From contig JAPOTD010000007.1 of assembly GCA_026709365.1 (NCBI GenBank), positions 122,762 to 186,761 on the forward strand: a stretch of 64,000 bases of DNA, read 5' to 3'. The position numbers and the translations under genes are program-made. The notes under the pieces are model-generated. The model made no database searches. It worked only from the letters and a program-made list of their open reading frames with translations, and was not told where the DNA came from. Source of the stretch: Gammaproteobacteria bacterium (lineage in GTDB: Bacteria > Pseudomonadota > Gammaproteobacteria > Pseudomonadales > Azotimanducaceae). Positions 56,785-64,000 of the stretch are shown here, piece after piece; the first letter of the stretch is position 1; each line of letters starts with the position of its first letter.

Positions 56785-57085
56785 GCCGCAAAGCCGCTAT
56801 GCTGAACGGCTTGCCGCAACAAAACTATGGACAAATCGGAACTTTGGCGTAGGACATCGCCCCGCCGTTTTTGGGGCCAATCTCCGCACGGAACAGCCCC
56901 TGAAGCCACAAAGAGACGGGCAAAGTTGGCGCTTGGGCGTTTGGCGTCTAACATCGCCAACCTTTGGGAGCGGGAAACAAGGTCATGAGACCAACCTCAG
57001 TTCCTGGACGTGCTGCGCTGTCAGGAGAACCGCTCGTGGCGGGCGCTCAAGCCCGTCTGAACCACAACGAACCGGACGTGATGCC
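56785..57085. promoter_or_regulatory. Divergent spacer with two copies of a GGCG-N8-CGCC box
   Basis: TTTGGCGT-N3-ACATCGCC occurs at 56843-56861 and 56940-56958, 97 bp apart in the same orientation; each holds a GGCG-N8-CGCC inverted repeat. The spacer separates the hlyD-like gene (minus) from the PQQ dehydrogenase (plus), so these may be operators for one or both. No short gene with a double-glycine leader was found here. Confidence 0.4.
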
Positions 57086-58900
57086 GTGACGCGCCCTTGG
57101 CTGGGTGCGGCTGCGGCGGCTGCGCTCGCCGTGTTCCAAGTGCCGGGGGCCGCGGCGCCAGCGACCCCGGCGCAGCTGTTCGAGGCCCGTTGCGGCCACT
57201 GCCATGAAGGCGCCGTGCCGCGGGCGCCGCACTGGGTGACCTTTCAGATCATGGGTGCGGAACCCATCCACGCCGCCATCACCGAGGGAACGATGCGCGA
57301 GCACGTCGAGGGCTTGAGCGCTGCCGATGTGCGGGCGTTGGCCGACCATCTGGGCGGCGCGACCCAGATTGCTGTGCCGGCGAAGCGCTGCGACGGGCCC
57401 ACAAGCCCGGCACCGCCGAGCCCGCCATCCTTGGCCGGCTGGGGCTTCAACTTGGAGAACACCCGTTTCGTGCCCGCTGCCGTCGCCGGAATCGACGCCG
57501 AAGACGTGCCCAGCCTGGGCGTCAAGTGGGTCTTTGCCTACCCTGGCGCCAGCCGCGCCCGCAGCCAGCCGAGCGTCCAAGGCGGCGTGGTTTACGTCGG
57601 CAGCCAGGATGGCACCGTCTATGCGCTGGAGTTGGACAGCGGTTGCGCCCGTTGGACGTTCAAGGCCGATGTTGAAGTGCGCTCCGCCATCACTGCGGAC
57701 GAAACCGGCCAACGGCTGTTCTTCGGCGACATTCGCGGTGTGCTCTACGCCGTGGAGTCCGCGAGCGGCGCACTCATCTGGCGAACGCAGGTGGACCGGC
57801 ACCCGGACGTGACCCTGACCGGCTCACCGCGCTACCACCAAGGCCGGGTCTATGCGCCGTTGTCCTCGAAGGAGTGGGCCAGCGCCGCCGACCCCGGCTA
57901 TCCCTGCTGCACTTTCCGCGGCGGCGTCGTCGCGGTGGACGCCAGCGACGGCCGCATTCTCTGGACCGCCCGCTCCATCGCCGAGGCGCCGGTTCCGGCG
58001 GGCAGGAACGACACCGGCGCGCAACGCTTCGCTCCCGCCGGCGCGCCGATCTGGAACAGCCCGACCCTTGATGCCCGGCGCGGGCGGCTCTACGTCGGCA
58101 CCGGCGAGGCCTACACCTCACCCGCCGCAGACACCAGTGACTCGGTGCTGGCGTTTGACCTCGAATCAGGCCACCTCGCTTGGTCCCATCAAGCCTTGGC
58201 TGGGGATGCCTGGAACATGGCCTGCTTCATCGGCGGCGGCGAGAACTGCCCCCAGGAGAACGGCCCGGACCTCGACATCGGCGCTCCGCCCATGCTGGTG
58301 CGGCTCGACGGCGGCAAGGAGGTTCTGGTCGCGGGACAGAAGTCCGGCCATGTGTTCGCCTTGGACCCGGACGGGGGCGGCAAGCGCCTGTGGACGACGC
58401 GAATCGGTCGCGGCGGCTTTGCCGGCGGCGTGCACTGGGGCATGGCGGCTGGCGAGGGGCGCATCTACGCGCCCAACGCGGACACGACGTTCACCGGCTT
58501 GGAGCAGGGCGAGGCTAAGCCCGGCCTGTTCGCCCTCGACCCGGCCAGCGGCGAAATTCTCTGGCACGCCCGGGCGCCGGACGGCTGCGCGGACGCGGAT
58601 CGTCCGGCTTGCGATCCCGGTTTTTCCGCAGCCGTCACTGCCATGCCCGGCGTGGTCTTCGCCGGCGCCTTCGACGGACACCTGCGGGCCTACCGGGCAG
58701 CGGACGGCAAGCTGCTGTGGGACTTCGACACCAACCGCCCCTTCGTCACGGTCTCCGGCGAGGAGGGCCACGGCGGCTCAATCGAAGCGGACGGCCCCGT
58801 GGTCGCCGAAGGCCACGTGCTGGTCAACTCCGGCTATCTCTTCGGCGACCGCATGGCTGGCAATCTGCTGTTCGCCTTTGTGCCGAAGAAGGCCCCTTAG
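57086..58900 (+). CDS. PQQ-dependent dehydrogenase with N-terminal c-type haem
   Basis: A 604-residue periplasmic quinoprotein. A signal peptide (WLGAAAAAALAVFQVPGAAA) precedes a cytochrome-c motif CGHCHEG near residue 36, then an eight-bladed PQQ propeller (repeats such as VVYVGSQDGTVYALELDSG and LYAVESASGALIW). YPCCTFRGG near 270 is the vicinal disulfide pair that sits over PQQ in quinoprotein alcohol dehydrogenases. The haem-first order resembles polyvinyl-alcohol dehydrogenases. GTG 57086 is the likely start. Its 3' end overlaps the 3' end of the convergent monooxygenase gene by 4 bp. Substrate probably an alcohol. Confidence 0.85.
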   Translation: MTRPWLGAAAAAALAVFQVPGAAAPATPAQLFEARCGHCHEGAVPRAPHWVTFQIMGAEPIHAAITEGTMREHVEGLSAADVRALADHLGGATQIAVPAKRCDGPTSPAPPSPPSLAGWGFNLENTRFVPAAVAGIDAEDVPSLGVKWVFAYPGASRARSQPSVQGGVVYVGSQDGTVYALELDSGCARWTFKADVEVRSAITADETGQRLFFGDIRGVLYAVESASGALIWRTQVDRHPDVTLTGSPRYHQGRVYAPLSSKEWASAADPGYPCCTFRGGVVAVDASDGRILWTARSIAEAPVPAGRNDTGAQRFAPAGAPIWNSPTLDARRGRLYVGTGEAYTSPAADTSDSVLAFDLESGHLAWSHQALAGDAWNMACFIGGGENCPQENGPDLDIGAPPMLVRLDGGKEVLVAGQKSGHVFALDPDGGGKRLWTTRIGRGGFAGGVHWGMAAGEGRIYAPNADTTFTGLEQGEAKPGLFALDPASGEILWHARAPDGCADADRPACDPGFSAAVTAMPGVVFAGAFDGHLRAYRAADGKLLWDFDTNRPFVTVSGEEGHGGSIEADGPVVAEGHVLVNSGYLFGDRMAGNLLFAFVPKKAP

Positions 58901-60435
58901 GCCGCTTCGCGGGCGGATTCCTCCGGGGATGGCGTCGCCGCGGCCTCGCTTTCGCCGGGCGCAGGATTGCTGAAGGTCAGCGCCCCGTCCTCCAGAACGC
59001 CGCGCCGGACCATCTTGCGATCCTGCAGGTAGTTCTGGGTGTTGCGCCAAGGGTCACGGTCGCCCTGCTTGGGGAAGCGGTCCATGGCACGGGCGATGTA
59101 GCCGGGGGCGAAGCCGACGATCCAAGGCTGAATGCCCATTTCGCCGTCGTCCTCACCCAGCAATGGCGTGCATTGGCGCATGCCGAGCTCCCGCATCCGA
59201 TTGATCACTTGGCAGACGTACTCGGCGGTCAGGTCCGCGCGCAGGGTCCAGGAGGCGTTCACGTAGCCGAAGACGCTGGCAAGGTTGGGCACGCCGGAGT
59301 ACATCATGCCCTTGTAGTTGAGGGTGTCCGGAAAGTGGACCGGCTCGCCATCGACCTCGAACTTGACGCCGCCGAGCACCTCGAGGGTCAAGCCGGTGGC
59401 GGTGATCAGGATGTCGGCCTCGATGTGCTGGCCGGATTCCAGTTGAACGCCGTTGGCCGTGATGCCGGCGATGCCGTCGGTGACCACCTCGGCTTGGCCC
59501 CCCTTGATGGCCTTGAACAGGTCGGCATTGGGGATCAGGCACAGGCGCTCGTCCCAAGGGTGGTAGCTGGGCGTGAAGTGGGTGTCCACGTCATAGCCTG
59601 CCCCCAAGTGCTTGCGCACCTGGCCGAGCAGCTTGGCCTTGATCTTCTCCGGCGCCACCCGGGTGCGGTGGTAGAAGTACTGCTGCATCAACACGTTCTT
59701 GCAGCGGGTAATGGCGTAGGCCAGCCGCTCCGGCAGCACCTTGCGCAGGCCGTTGGCGATGGCGTCCTGATCCGGGCGCGACACAACGTAAGTGGGCGAG
59801 CGCTGAATCATGGTCACCTTGGCCGCCTGCTCTGCCATCGCCGGCACCAAGGTCATGGCGGTGGCGCCGCTGCCGATCACCGCGATGCGCTTGCCGCTGT
59901 AGTCCAAGCCCTCCGGCCAATGTTGGGGATGGATCACCGCGCCTTGAAACTGCTCGATGCCGGGGAAGTCGGGCTGGTGGGGATGCTCGTAGCTGTAGTA
60001 GCCCGCGCACATGAACAGGAAGCCGCAGCTTACGCGGCGCCCGTCCCCGGACTCGGCGTCCTCGACGTCAACGGTCCAGCGCGCGTCAGCGCTCGACCAA
60101 GCCGCGCCGGCCACCCGCTGGCGGAACTGGATGTGGGGGCCGATGTCGTGCTCCGTCGCCGCCTCATCGACGTAGGCCCGAATCGACGGCCCATCCGCGA
60201 TCGACTTGGGATTGCGCCACGGCTTGAAGCTGTAGCCGAAGGTGTGCATGTCGCTATCCGAGCGGATGCCGGGATAGCGGAACAGATCCCAAGTGCCGCC
60301 GATGGCCGCCCGGCCCTCCAGAATGGTGAAGGTCCGGTCCGGGCAATGCCGCCGCAGGTGGCAGGCAGCGCCGATGCCGGAAACCCCGGCCCCGACGATG
60401 ATGACGTCGAAGTGCTCAATGTCGGATCTGTTCAT
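58897..60435 (-). CDS. Flavin-containing Baeyer-Villiger-type monooxygenase
   Basis: A 512-residue FAD/NADPH monooxygenase. FAD-binding GxGxxG is IIVGAGVSGIGAACHL near residue 12, the Baeyer-Villiger fingerprint FQGAVIHPQHWPEG (FxGxxxHxxxW) near 165, and the NADPH site AVIGSGATAMTLV near 186. Length and sequence are closest in type to EthA-like enzymes, which oxidise ketones to esters or thioamides to S-oxides. It is convergent with the PQQ dehydrogenase. Alcohol oxidation followed by ketone oxygenation would be chemically consistent, but the genes are on opposite strands. Confidence 0.9.
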   Translation of the reverse strand: MNRSDIEHFDVIIVGAGVSGIGAACHLRRHCPDRTFTILEGRAAIGGTWDLFRYPGIRSDSDMHTFGYSFKPWRNPKSIADGPSIRAYVDEAATEHDIGPHIQFRQRVAGAAWSSADARWTVDVEDAESGDGRRVSCGFLFMCAGYYSYEHPHQPDFPGIEQFQGAVIHPQHWPEGLDYSGKRIAVIGSGATAMTLVPAMAEQAAKVTMIQRSPTYVVSRPDQDAIANGLRKVLPERLAYAITRCKNVLMQQYFYHRTRVAPEKIKAKLLGQVRKHLGAGYDVDTHFTPSYHPWDERLCLIPNADLFKAIKGGQAEVVTDGIAGITANGVQLESGQHIEADILITATGLTLEVLGGVKFEVDGEPVHFPDTLNYKGMMYSGVPNLASVFGYVNASWTLRADLTAEYVCQVINRMRELGMRQCTPLLGEDDGEMGIQPWIVGFAPGYIARAMDRFPKQGDRDPWRNTQNYLQDRKMVRRGVLEDGALTFSNPAPGESEAAATPSPEESAREAA

Positions 60436-60500
60436 GCATCAACCCCCGTTAAACCCGTTTGTGGGCATGATTGTGGCGGGTTTCGGCCTGATCATCAATG

Positions 60501-60612
60501 CGCCTCTCGCCCTCCGGGCGAGAGGCGGTTGGAGTTTCGCTGACGGGAAACTCCGCGCTCGACGCGTAGGTCAGATTCCGAAATTTTCTGAGCCCGCACA
60601 TGCACGTTCCGG
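60501..60612 (+). repeat. Hairpin-plus-palindrome repeat, copy 2
   Basis: A perfect hairpin, CGCCTCTCGCCC-TCC-GGGCGAGAGGCG (60501-60527), is followed by GGAGTTTCGC-TGAC-GGGAAACTCC (60531-60554) and a tail ending TTTTCTGAGCCCG. The same tail and palindrome occur at 63504-63635 in reverse and, more diverged, at 16582-16680. The loop-proximal hairpin sequence differs in each copy while the second palindrome is conserved. It fills the 60436-60703 spacer. Confidence 0.72.
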
Positions 60613-60703
60613 GGTCGCTGCGACCCGCAAAGACAAAGCCACATTGGCGGTGCTATAGTCAGCCCCCGGGAATGAACTCCGCCGTCAGATGCGGGGGTGA
60701 CAC

Positions 60704-61525
60704 TTGAAAACGCAAATGGCGCAAGCGCCAAAACCGGCGCGTTGCCGCCGAATATTGGTCGTCAACGCCAAGGGCGGCTGCGGCAAGACCACGGTGGCCA
60801 CCAACCTTTGCGCTGCCTACGCAGTGCGGGGCGTGGCCGTGGGTTTGGTTGACAATGATGGCCAAGGCTCAGGGGCCTACTGGGCCGGGCAGCGGCCTGC
60901 GGATGCGCCCCAAGTCGAGATGCGCGGAGCCGAAGTGCGCGCCGATGGGGCGCCCGCGTTGGACCGCATCGTCATCGATGGGCCGGACCGCGGCTGCGCG
61001 CTGGGTGCCGGCGCGTTGGTCGAGATGGCCGACCTGATCCTGGTGCCGGTGCTGCCGTCGGCCATCGACATTCGGGCCGGCGAGCGGTTCATCACCGCGC
61101 TCATGACCAACCCCAAGTTCCGCGCCACGCCGCTCCCGGTCGGCGTGATCGCCAACCGGGCGCAGGCCAACAGCCCGGCGCAGGCCCGCCTGATGCACTT
61201 CCTGCGCTGCCTGGATGTCCCCGTGGCCGTCACCCTGCGCGACAGCCCGCTGTACGGCGAGGCGATGGGAGCCGGCCTTGGGGTGGCGGACCTGTTTGAT
61301 GTCCGTGCCGCCCGCAAGGAAATGACCGCCTGGCGGGCGCTGGTCAATTGGGTCGAGGAGCAGTTGCCGTCAGCGGTCGCCCAACCCCGCCCCTTGGCCG
61401 CCGGGCGCCCGTCCCGAGAAGCCCGCCACGGCATCCCCGGGAAGGCGGCGCTGGTCTCGGGGAGCCAGGAGCCCGCCTTGGTTGGGTGGCCCGCAGGCCC
61501 GCAGCCTCGCCGTCTTTCCGCCTGA
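60704..61525 (+). CDS. ParA/MinD-family ATPase (orphan)
   Basis: A 273-residue deviant Walker ATPase. The motif VVNAKGGCGKTTVATNLCAA is near residue 18, and DNDGQGSGAYWAG near 51 and RIVIDGPDRG near 84 are the switch regions. It starts at TTG 60704 (GGGGGTG upstream) or ATG 60716. The C-terminal 40 residues are Pro/Arg/Ser-rich and low-complexity. No parB or parS-like gene is adjacent, so it is not an ordinary plasmid-partition locus. It is cotranscribed with the ABC-F gene 30 bp downstream; localisation of a cellular cargo is one inferred role. Confidence 0.85.
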   Translation: MKTQMAQAPKPARCRRILVVNAKGGCGKTTVATNLCAAYAVRGVAVGLVDNDGQGSGAYWAGQRPADAPQVEMRGAEVRADGAPALDRIVIDGPDRGCALGAGALVEMADLILVPVLPSAIDIRAGERFITALMTNPKFRATPLPVGVIANRAQANSPAQARLMHFLRCLDVPVAVTLRDSPLYGEAMGAGLGVADLFDVRAARKEMTAWRALVNWVEEQLPSAVAQPRPLAAGRPSREARHGIPGKAALVSGSQEPALVGWPAGPQPRRLSA

Positions 61526-61555
61526 CCGGCTCACCGGCCAGCGATCCGCAGCGCC

Positions 61556-63460
61556 GTGCTGCAAACCTTGGATGTCACTTTCCGGAGGGCCGAGCGGGCG
61601 ATCTTCGAAGGGCTGGCCTTTACCGTGCATGCGGGGCAGAAGGTCGGCGTGGTTGGCGGCAACGGGGTCGGCAAGACGACGCTCTTTGGGTTGATCCGCG
61701 GACACCTGCATCCGGAGAGCGGCGACCTGCTTCGGCCCCGAAGCTGGCGGGTTGAGCACCTGGCGCAGGATCTGGCGCCCAGCGAGCGGCCGGCCTTGGA
61801 ATTCGTGCTCGACGGACACCGGGCGCTGCGGCGCGTGGAAGCCGCAATCGCCGCCGCCGACCCGGACGGCGACCCGGAGCGGGTGGCGGAGCTGCACATG
61901 CGCTTCGACGACCTCGGCGGCTACCAAGCCCCCGCCCAAGCCGGGTCCATTCTGCACGGCTTGGGCTTCGCGCCCGACGAGTTCAGCAAGCCGCACGCCG
62001 CCTTCTCCGGTGGCTGGCGCATCCGCCTGAACTTGGCGAGGACGCTGATGGCCCCGGCGGACCTGCTGCTGCTCGACGAACCCACGAACCACTTGGATCT
62101 GGAAGCGACGCTCTGGCTGGAGGGCTGGCTGCGCCGCTTTCCCGGCACCCTGATGGTCATTGCCCACGACCGCGAGTTCCTGGACCGTGCCACCGCCCAC
62201 AGCCTGCACATCGAAGGCGGGCAGGCTACCCTGTACCGCGGCGGCTACTCCGCCTTCGAGCGGCAGCGGGCCGACGCCCTGGCGCGCCAGCATCGCCAAC
62301 ATGAAGCCCAGCAGCGCGAGATTGCCCACATGGAGCAGTTCATCCGCCGCTTTCGCGCCAAGGAGTCAAAGGCGAAGCAGGCGCAGAGCCGCATCAAGGC
62401 GCTGGAGCGCATGGAGCGGGTGGCGGCGGTGCAGGCGCGAAGTCCTTACTCCTTCGCCTTCGGCGCGCCGGATCGAATGTCCCATCCGCTGATCAGCCTG
62501 CGCGATGTGGACCTCGGCTACGGCGGGCGGCCGGTCATCAGCGGCATCAGCCAGTCGCTGCTGCCGGGCGCCCGCATCGGCGTGCTCGGTGCCAACGGCG
62601 CTGGCAAATCGACTTTCCTGAAGTGCCTGGAGGGAACGCTGGCCCCGCTCTCCGGGGAAGTCGTGCGCGGCCGCCATGCCCAAGTGGGCTACTTCGCCCA
62701 GCATCAACTCGAGGACTTGGAGCAGCGGCATTCGCCCATGCAGCACATCGAACGGGCGCAGCCCGGCTGGCGCGAGCAGCAGGCGCGCAACTACCTCGGC
62801 CAGTGGGGCTTCGGGGCGGACATGATTGGCCGTGCGGCGGGCAGCCTTTCCGGCGGCGAGAAGGCGCGCTTGGTGCTGGCGCTGATCGCCTTGCGCCGTC
62901 CCGCCCTGCTGGTGCTCGACGAACCCACCAACCACTTGGACCTGGAGATGCGCGACGCCTTGGCTCTCGCCCTGCAGGACTACTCCGGCGCGGTGGTTCT
63001 GGTGGCCCATGACCGAACCCTGCTGCAGCGAGCCATCGACGAGCTTTGGCTCATTGAGGACGGGCGCCTATCGACCTACCCGGATGACCTCGATGCCTAT
63101 GCGGCAAGACGCCGGGAGCAAGTCGCCCGCATCCCCGAGGCCGGGGCGACGCAGCCCGTCCCGCAGGGCGGCTCAGCACCGAACCGGAAAGCCCTGCGCC
63201 GCGCCGCTGCCGAGCGCCGCGCCGCCCGTCGCCAACTGCAGCAGGAGGTGAGACGCCATGAGCGGCGCATGGAAACGCTTAGTGCGGCGCTAAAGGCCGT
63301 GGAGGCGCAGATCGCTGACCCGGAAACTTACCGGCAGACCGCCGCCGCTGACCTTGAAGCCACTTTGGCCCGCTCCGCTACCCTGCGCCGCGACTTCCTG
63401 GCTGCCGAACAGCGCTGGCTGGAAGCCGCCGAAGCCTTGGAAGCCGAAACCGAGCCCTAA
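61556..63460 (+). CDS. yheS: ABC-F family ATPase, YheS-like
   Basis: A 634-residue soluble protein with two ABC domains: Walker A VGVVGGNGVGKTTLF near residue 32 and IGVLGANGAGKSTFL near 343, with signatures FSGGWRIRLNLA and LSGGEKARLVLA and Walker B LLLLDEPTNHLD and LLVLDEPTNHLD. The inter-domain linker and arginine/lysine-rich C-terminal coiled coil match E. coli YheS. ABC-F proteins act on the ribosome. GTG 61556 is the start. The ParA-like gene is directly upstream. Confidence 0.92.
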   Translation: MLQTLDVTFRRAERAIFEGLAFTVHAGQKVGVVGGNGVGKTTLFGLIRGHLHPESGDLLRPRSWRVEHLAQDLAPSERPALEFVLDGHRALRRVEAAIAAADPDGDPERVAELHMRFDDLGGYQAPAQAGSILHGLGFAPDEFSKPHAAFSGGWRIRLNLARTLMAPADLLLLDEPTNHLDLEATLWLEGWLRRFPGTLMVIAHDREFLDRATAHSLHIEGGQATLYRGGYSAFERQRADALARQHRQHEAQQREIAHMEQFIRRFRAKESKAKQAQSRIKALERMERVAAVQARSPYSFAFGAPDRMSHPLISLRDVDLGYGGRPVISGISQSLLPGARIGVLGANGAGKSTFLKCLEGTLAPLSGEVVRGRHAQVGYFAQHQLEDLEQRHSPMQHIERAQPGWREQQARNYLGQWGFGADMIGRAAGSLSGGEKARLVLALIALRRPALLVLDEPTNHLDLEMRDALALALQDYSGAVVLVAHDRTLLQRAIDELWLIEDGRLSTYPDDLDAYAARRREQVARIPEAGATQPVPQGGSAPNRKALRRAAAERRAARRQLQQEVRRHERRMETLSAALKAVEAQIADPETYRQTAAADLEATLARSATLRRDFLAAEQRWLEAAEALEAETEP

Positions 63461-63503
63461 GTTGGAAGGGTCCGGAGTGCCTGCGGGACCGTTCGACCTG
63501 ACA

Positions 63504-63635
63504 GGAGTTTCGCGTCAGCGAAACTACATGTGTGAACGTCAGTTCGCACGGGCTCAGAAAGATATCGGAACCCGGCCTACGCGACGAGCGCGGAGTTTCG
63601 CGTTAGCGAAACTCCAACGCGCACCAAAGGTGCGC
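63504..63635 (-). repeat. Hairpin-plus-palindrome repeat, copy 3
   Basis: Reading on the minus strand, GCGCACC-TTT-GGTGCGC (63635-63619) is followed by GGAGTTTCGC-TAAC-GCGAAACTCC and a CCGATATCTTTCTGAGCCCG tail, aligning closely with copy 2. A second GGAGTTTCGC-GTCA-GCGAAACTAC palindrome at 63504-63527 closes it. The element lies between yheS and tusA, which converge. Confidence 0.72.
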
Positions 63636-63639
63636 GCAG

Positions 63640-63870
63640 CTACTTCCTCTCGAGCAGGTAGCGGTAGGTGCCCCCTTCCTGGCTTGACTCAAGCAGCTTG
63701 TGCCCGCTTTGTGCCGAAAACACTTCAAAATCCCGCACCGAGCCGGGATCCGTTGCCAGCACGCGCAAGCGCTCACCGGCCACCATCCCGTTCAGCGCCT
63801 TCTTGGCCTTGAGCAGCGGCATCGGACAGGTAAGGCCGGTCGCATCGACGGTGACAATATCTCCGGACAT
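63640..63870 (-). CDS. tusA: TusA-like sulfur carrier protein
   Basis: A 76-residue sulfurtransferase. The TGLTCPMPLLKAKKAL motif near residue 10 carries the active Cys in the CPxP turn. It moves persulfide sulfur from IscS for tRNA thiolation and other uses. ATG 63870 fits family length (about 75-80) better than the in-frame ATG six codons earlier. It faces yheS tail to tail across the repeat. Confidence 0.92.
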   Translation of the reverse strand: MSGDIVTVDATGLTCPMPLLKAKKALNGMVAGERLRVLATDPGSVRDFEVFSAQSGHKLLESSQEGGTYRYLLERK

Positions 63871-63900
63871 GAAGCGAGTATCGCACAAGTTCGGGGTCGC

Positions 63901-64000
63901 GGAGCCTTCAGCTTGGGGTGCGCGAGGGGTCCGCCCCTCGCATGAAGGAGCCTTCAGCCTGGGGTGTGCGGGGGGCCCGCCCCTCGCACGAACGAGCCAC
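63901..64000. repeat. 46-bp tandem repeat, cut by the window edge
   Basis: Two near-identical units (63901-63946 and 63947-63992) read GGAGCCTTCAGC-TGGGGTG and then CGCCCCTCGCA-GAA, and the last bases (CGAGCCAC) look like the start of a third. Each unit can form a GGGG...CCCC hairpin. It lies upstream of tusA; function unknown. Confidence 0.65.

Overview
The window reads as chromosome from a GC-rich gammaproteobacterium. The evidence is the gene order mreB-mreC-mreD-maf-rng-yhdP-tldD on one strand, the rppH-ptsP pair, a YheS-type ABC-F protein, split glycine decarboxylase subunits and a tRNA-Asn with an encoded CCA end. Many toxin-antitoxin modules, dispersed intergenic repeats, a TonB-dependent receptor, Rieske oxygenase and Baeyer-Villiger-type genes would suit a marine or host-associated lineage, but that is inference. 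No rRNA, CRISPR array, integrase or transposase was seen.

Layout. 1-1768: end of gcvPA and complete gcvPB. 1878-6688: an accessory island with an aldo/keto reductase remnant, a FitAB-like module, an orphan MbcA/ParS-type antitoxin, a vapB with a broken vapC, an AbiEii-like nucleotidyltransferase coupled to an unknown 129-residue protein, a DUF4143 ATPase interrupted by one in-frame TGA, and a DUF2283-HTH protein. 6709-11496: a VOC-fold exported protein, an intact DUF4143 ATPase and a DUF255 thioredoxin-fold protein. 11704-14511: rppH-ptsP. 14547-19841: a MITE-like repeat, a Rieske ferredoxin and Rieske oxygenase, tRNA-Asn, an acyl-CoA synthetase, then (minus strand) a DUF481 outer-membrane protein coupled to an APC permease. 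21285-32544: pmbA, tldD, yhdP, rng, maf and mreDCB, all on the minus strand. 32675-36004: gatC-gatA-gatB, divergent from mreB.

36023-44777 is the most coherent accessory unit: a MalT-like LuxR regulator, a short HyuA-type protein, a DUF917 protein, a TonB-dependent receptor and an Asp/Glu/hydantoin racemase-family protein. The same composite motif (two CTACCC boxes 22 bp apart, then CAGGTGTT) lies 65-68 bp upstream of both hyuA and the receptor gene. I infer a regulated uptake-and-degradation system for a hydantoin-like compound.

44852-48959: a fused indolepyruvate:ferredoxin oxidoreductase divergent from an Lrp/AsnC regulator. 49034-53402: a Phd/PIN module, a second MITE copy, a DUF35-thiolase pair, a YfcE-like phosphoesterase, a DUF1971 protein and a VapBC module. 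53431-56784: a C39-peptidase ABC exporter and HlyD adaptor with no visible peptide substrate. 57086-60435: a haem-PQQ dehydrogenase convergent with a flavin monooxygenase. 60704-63870: an orphan ParA, a YheS-like ABC-F protein and TusA. The right end carries a 46-bp tandem repeat cut by the window edge.
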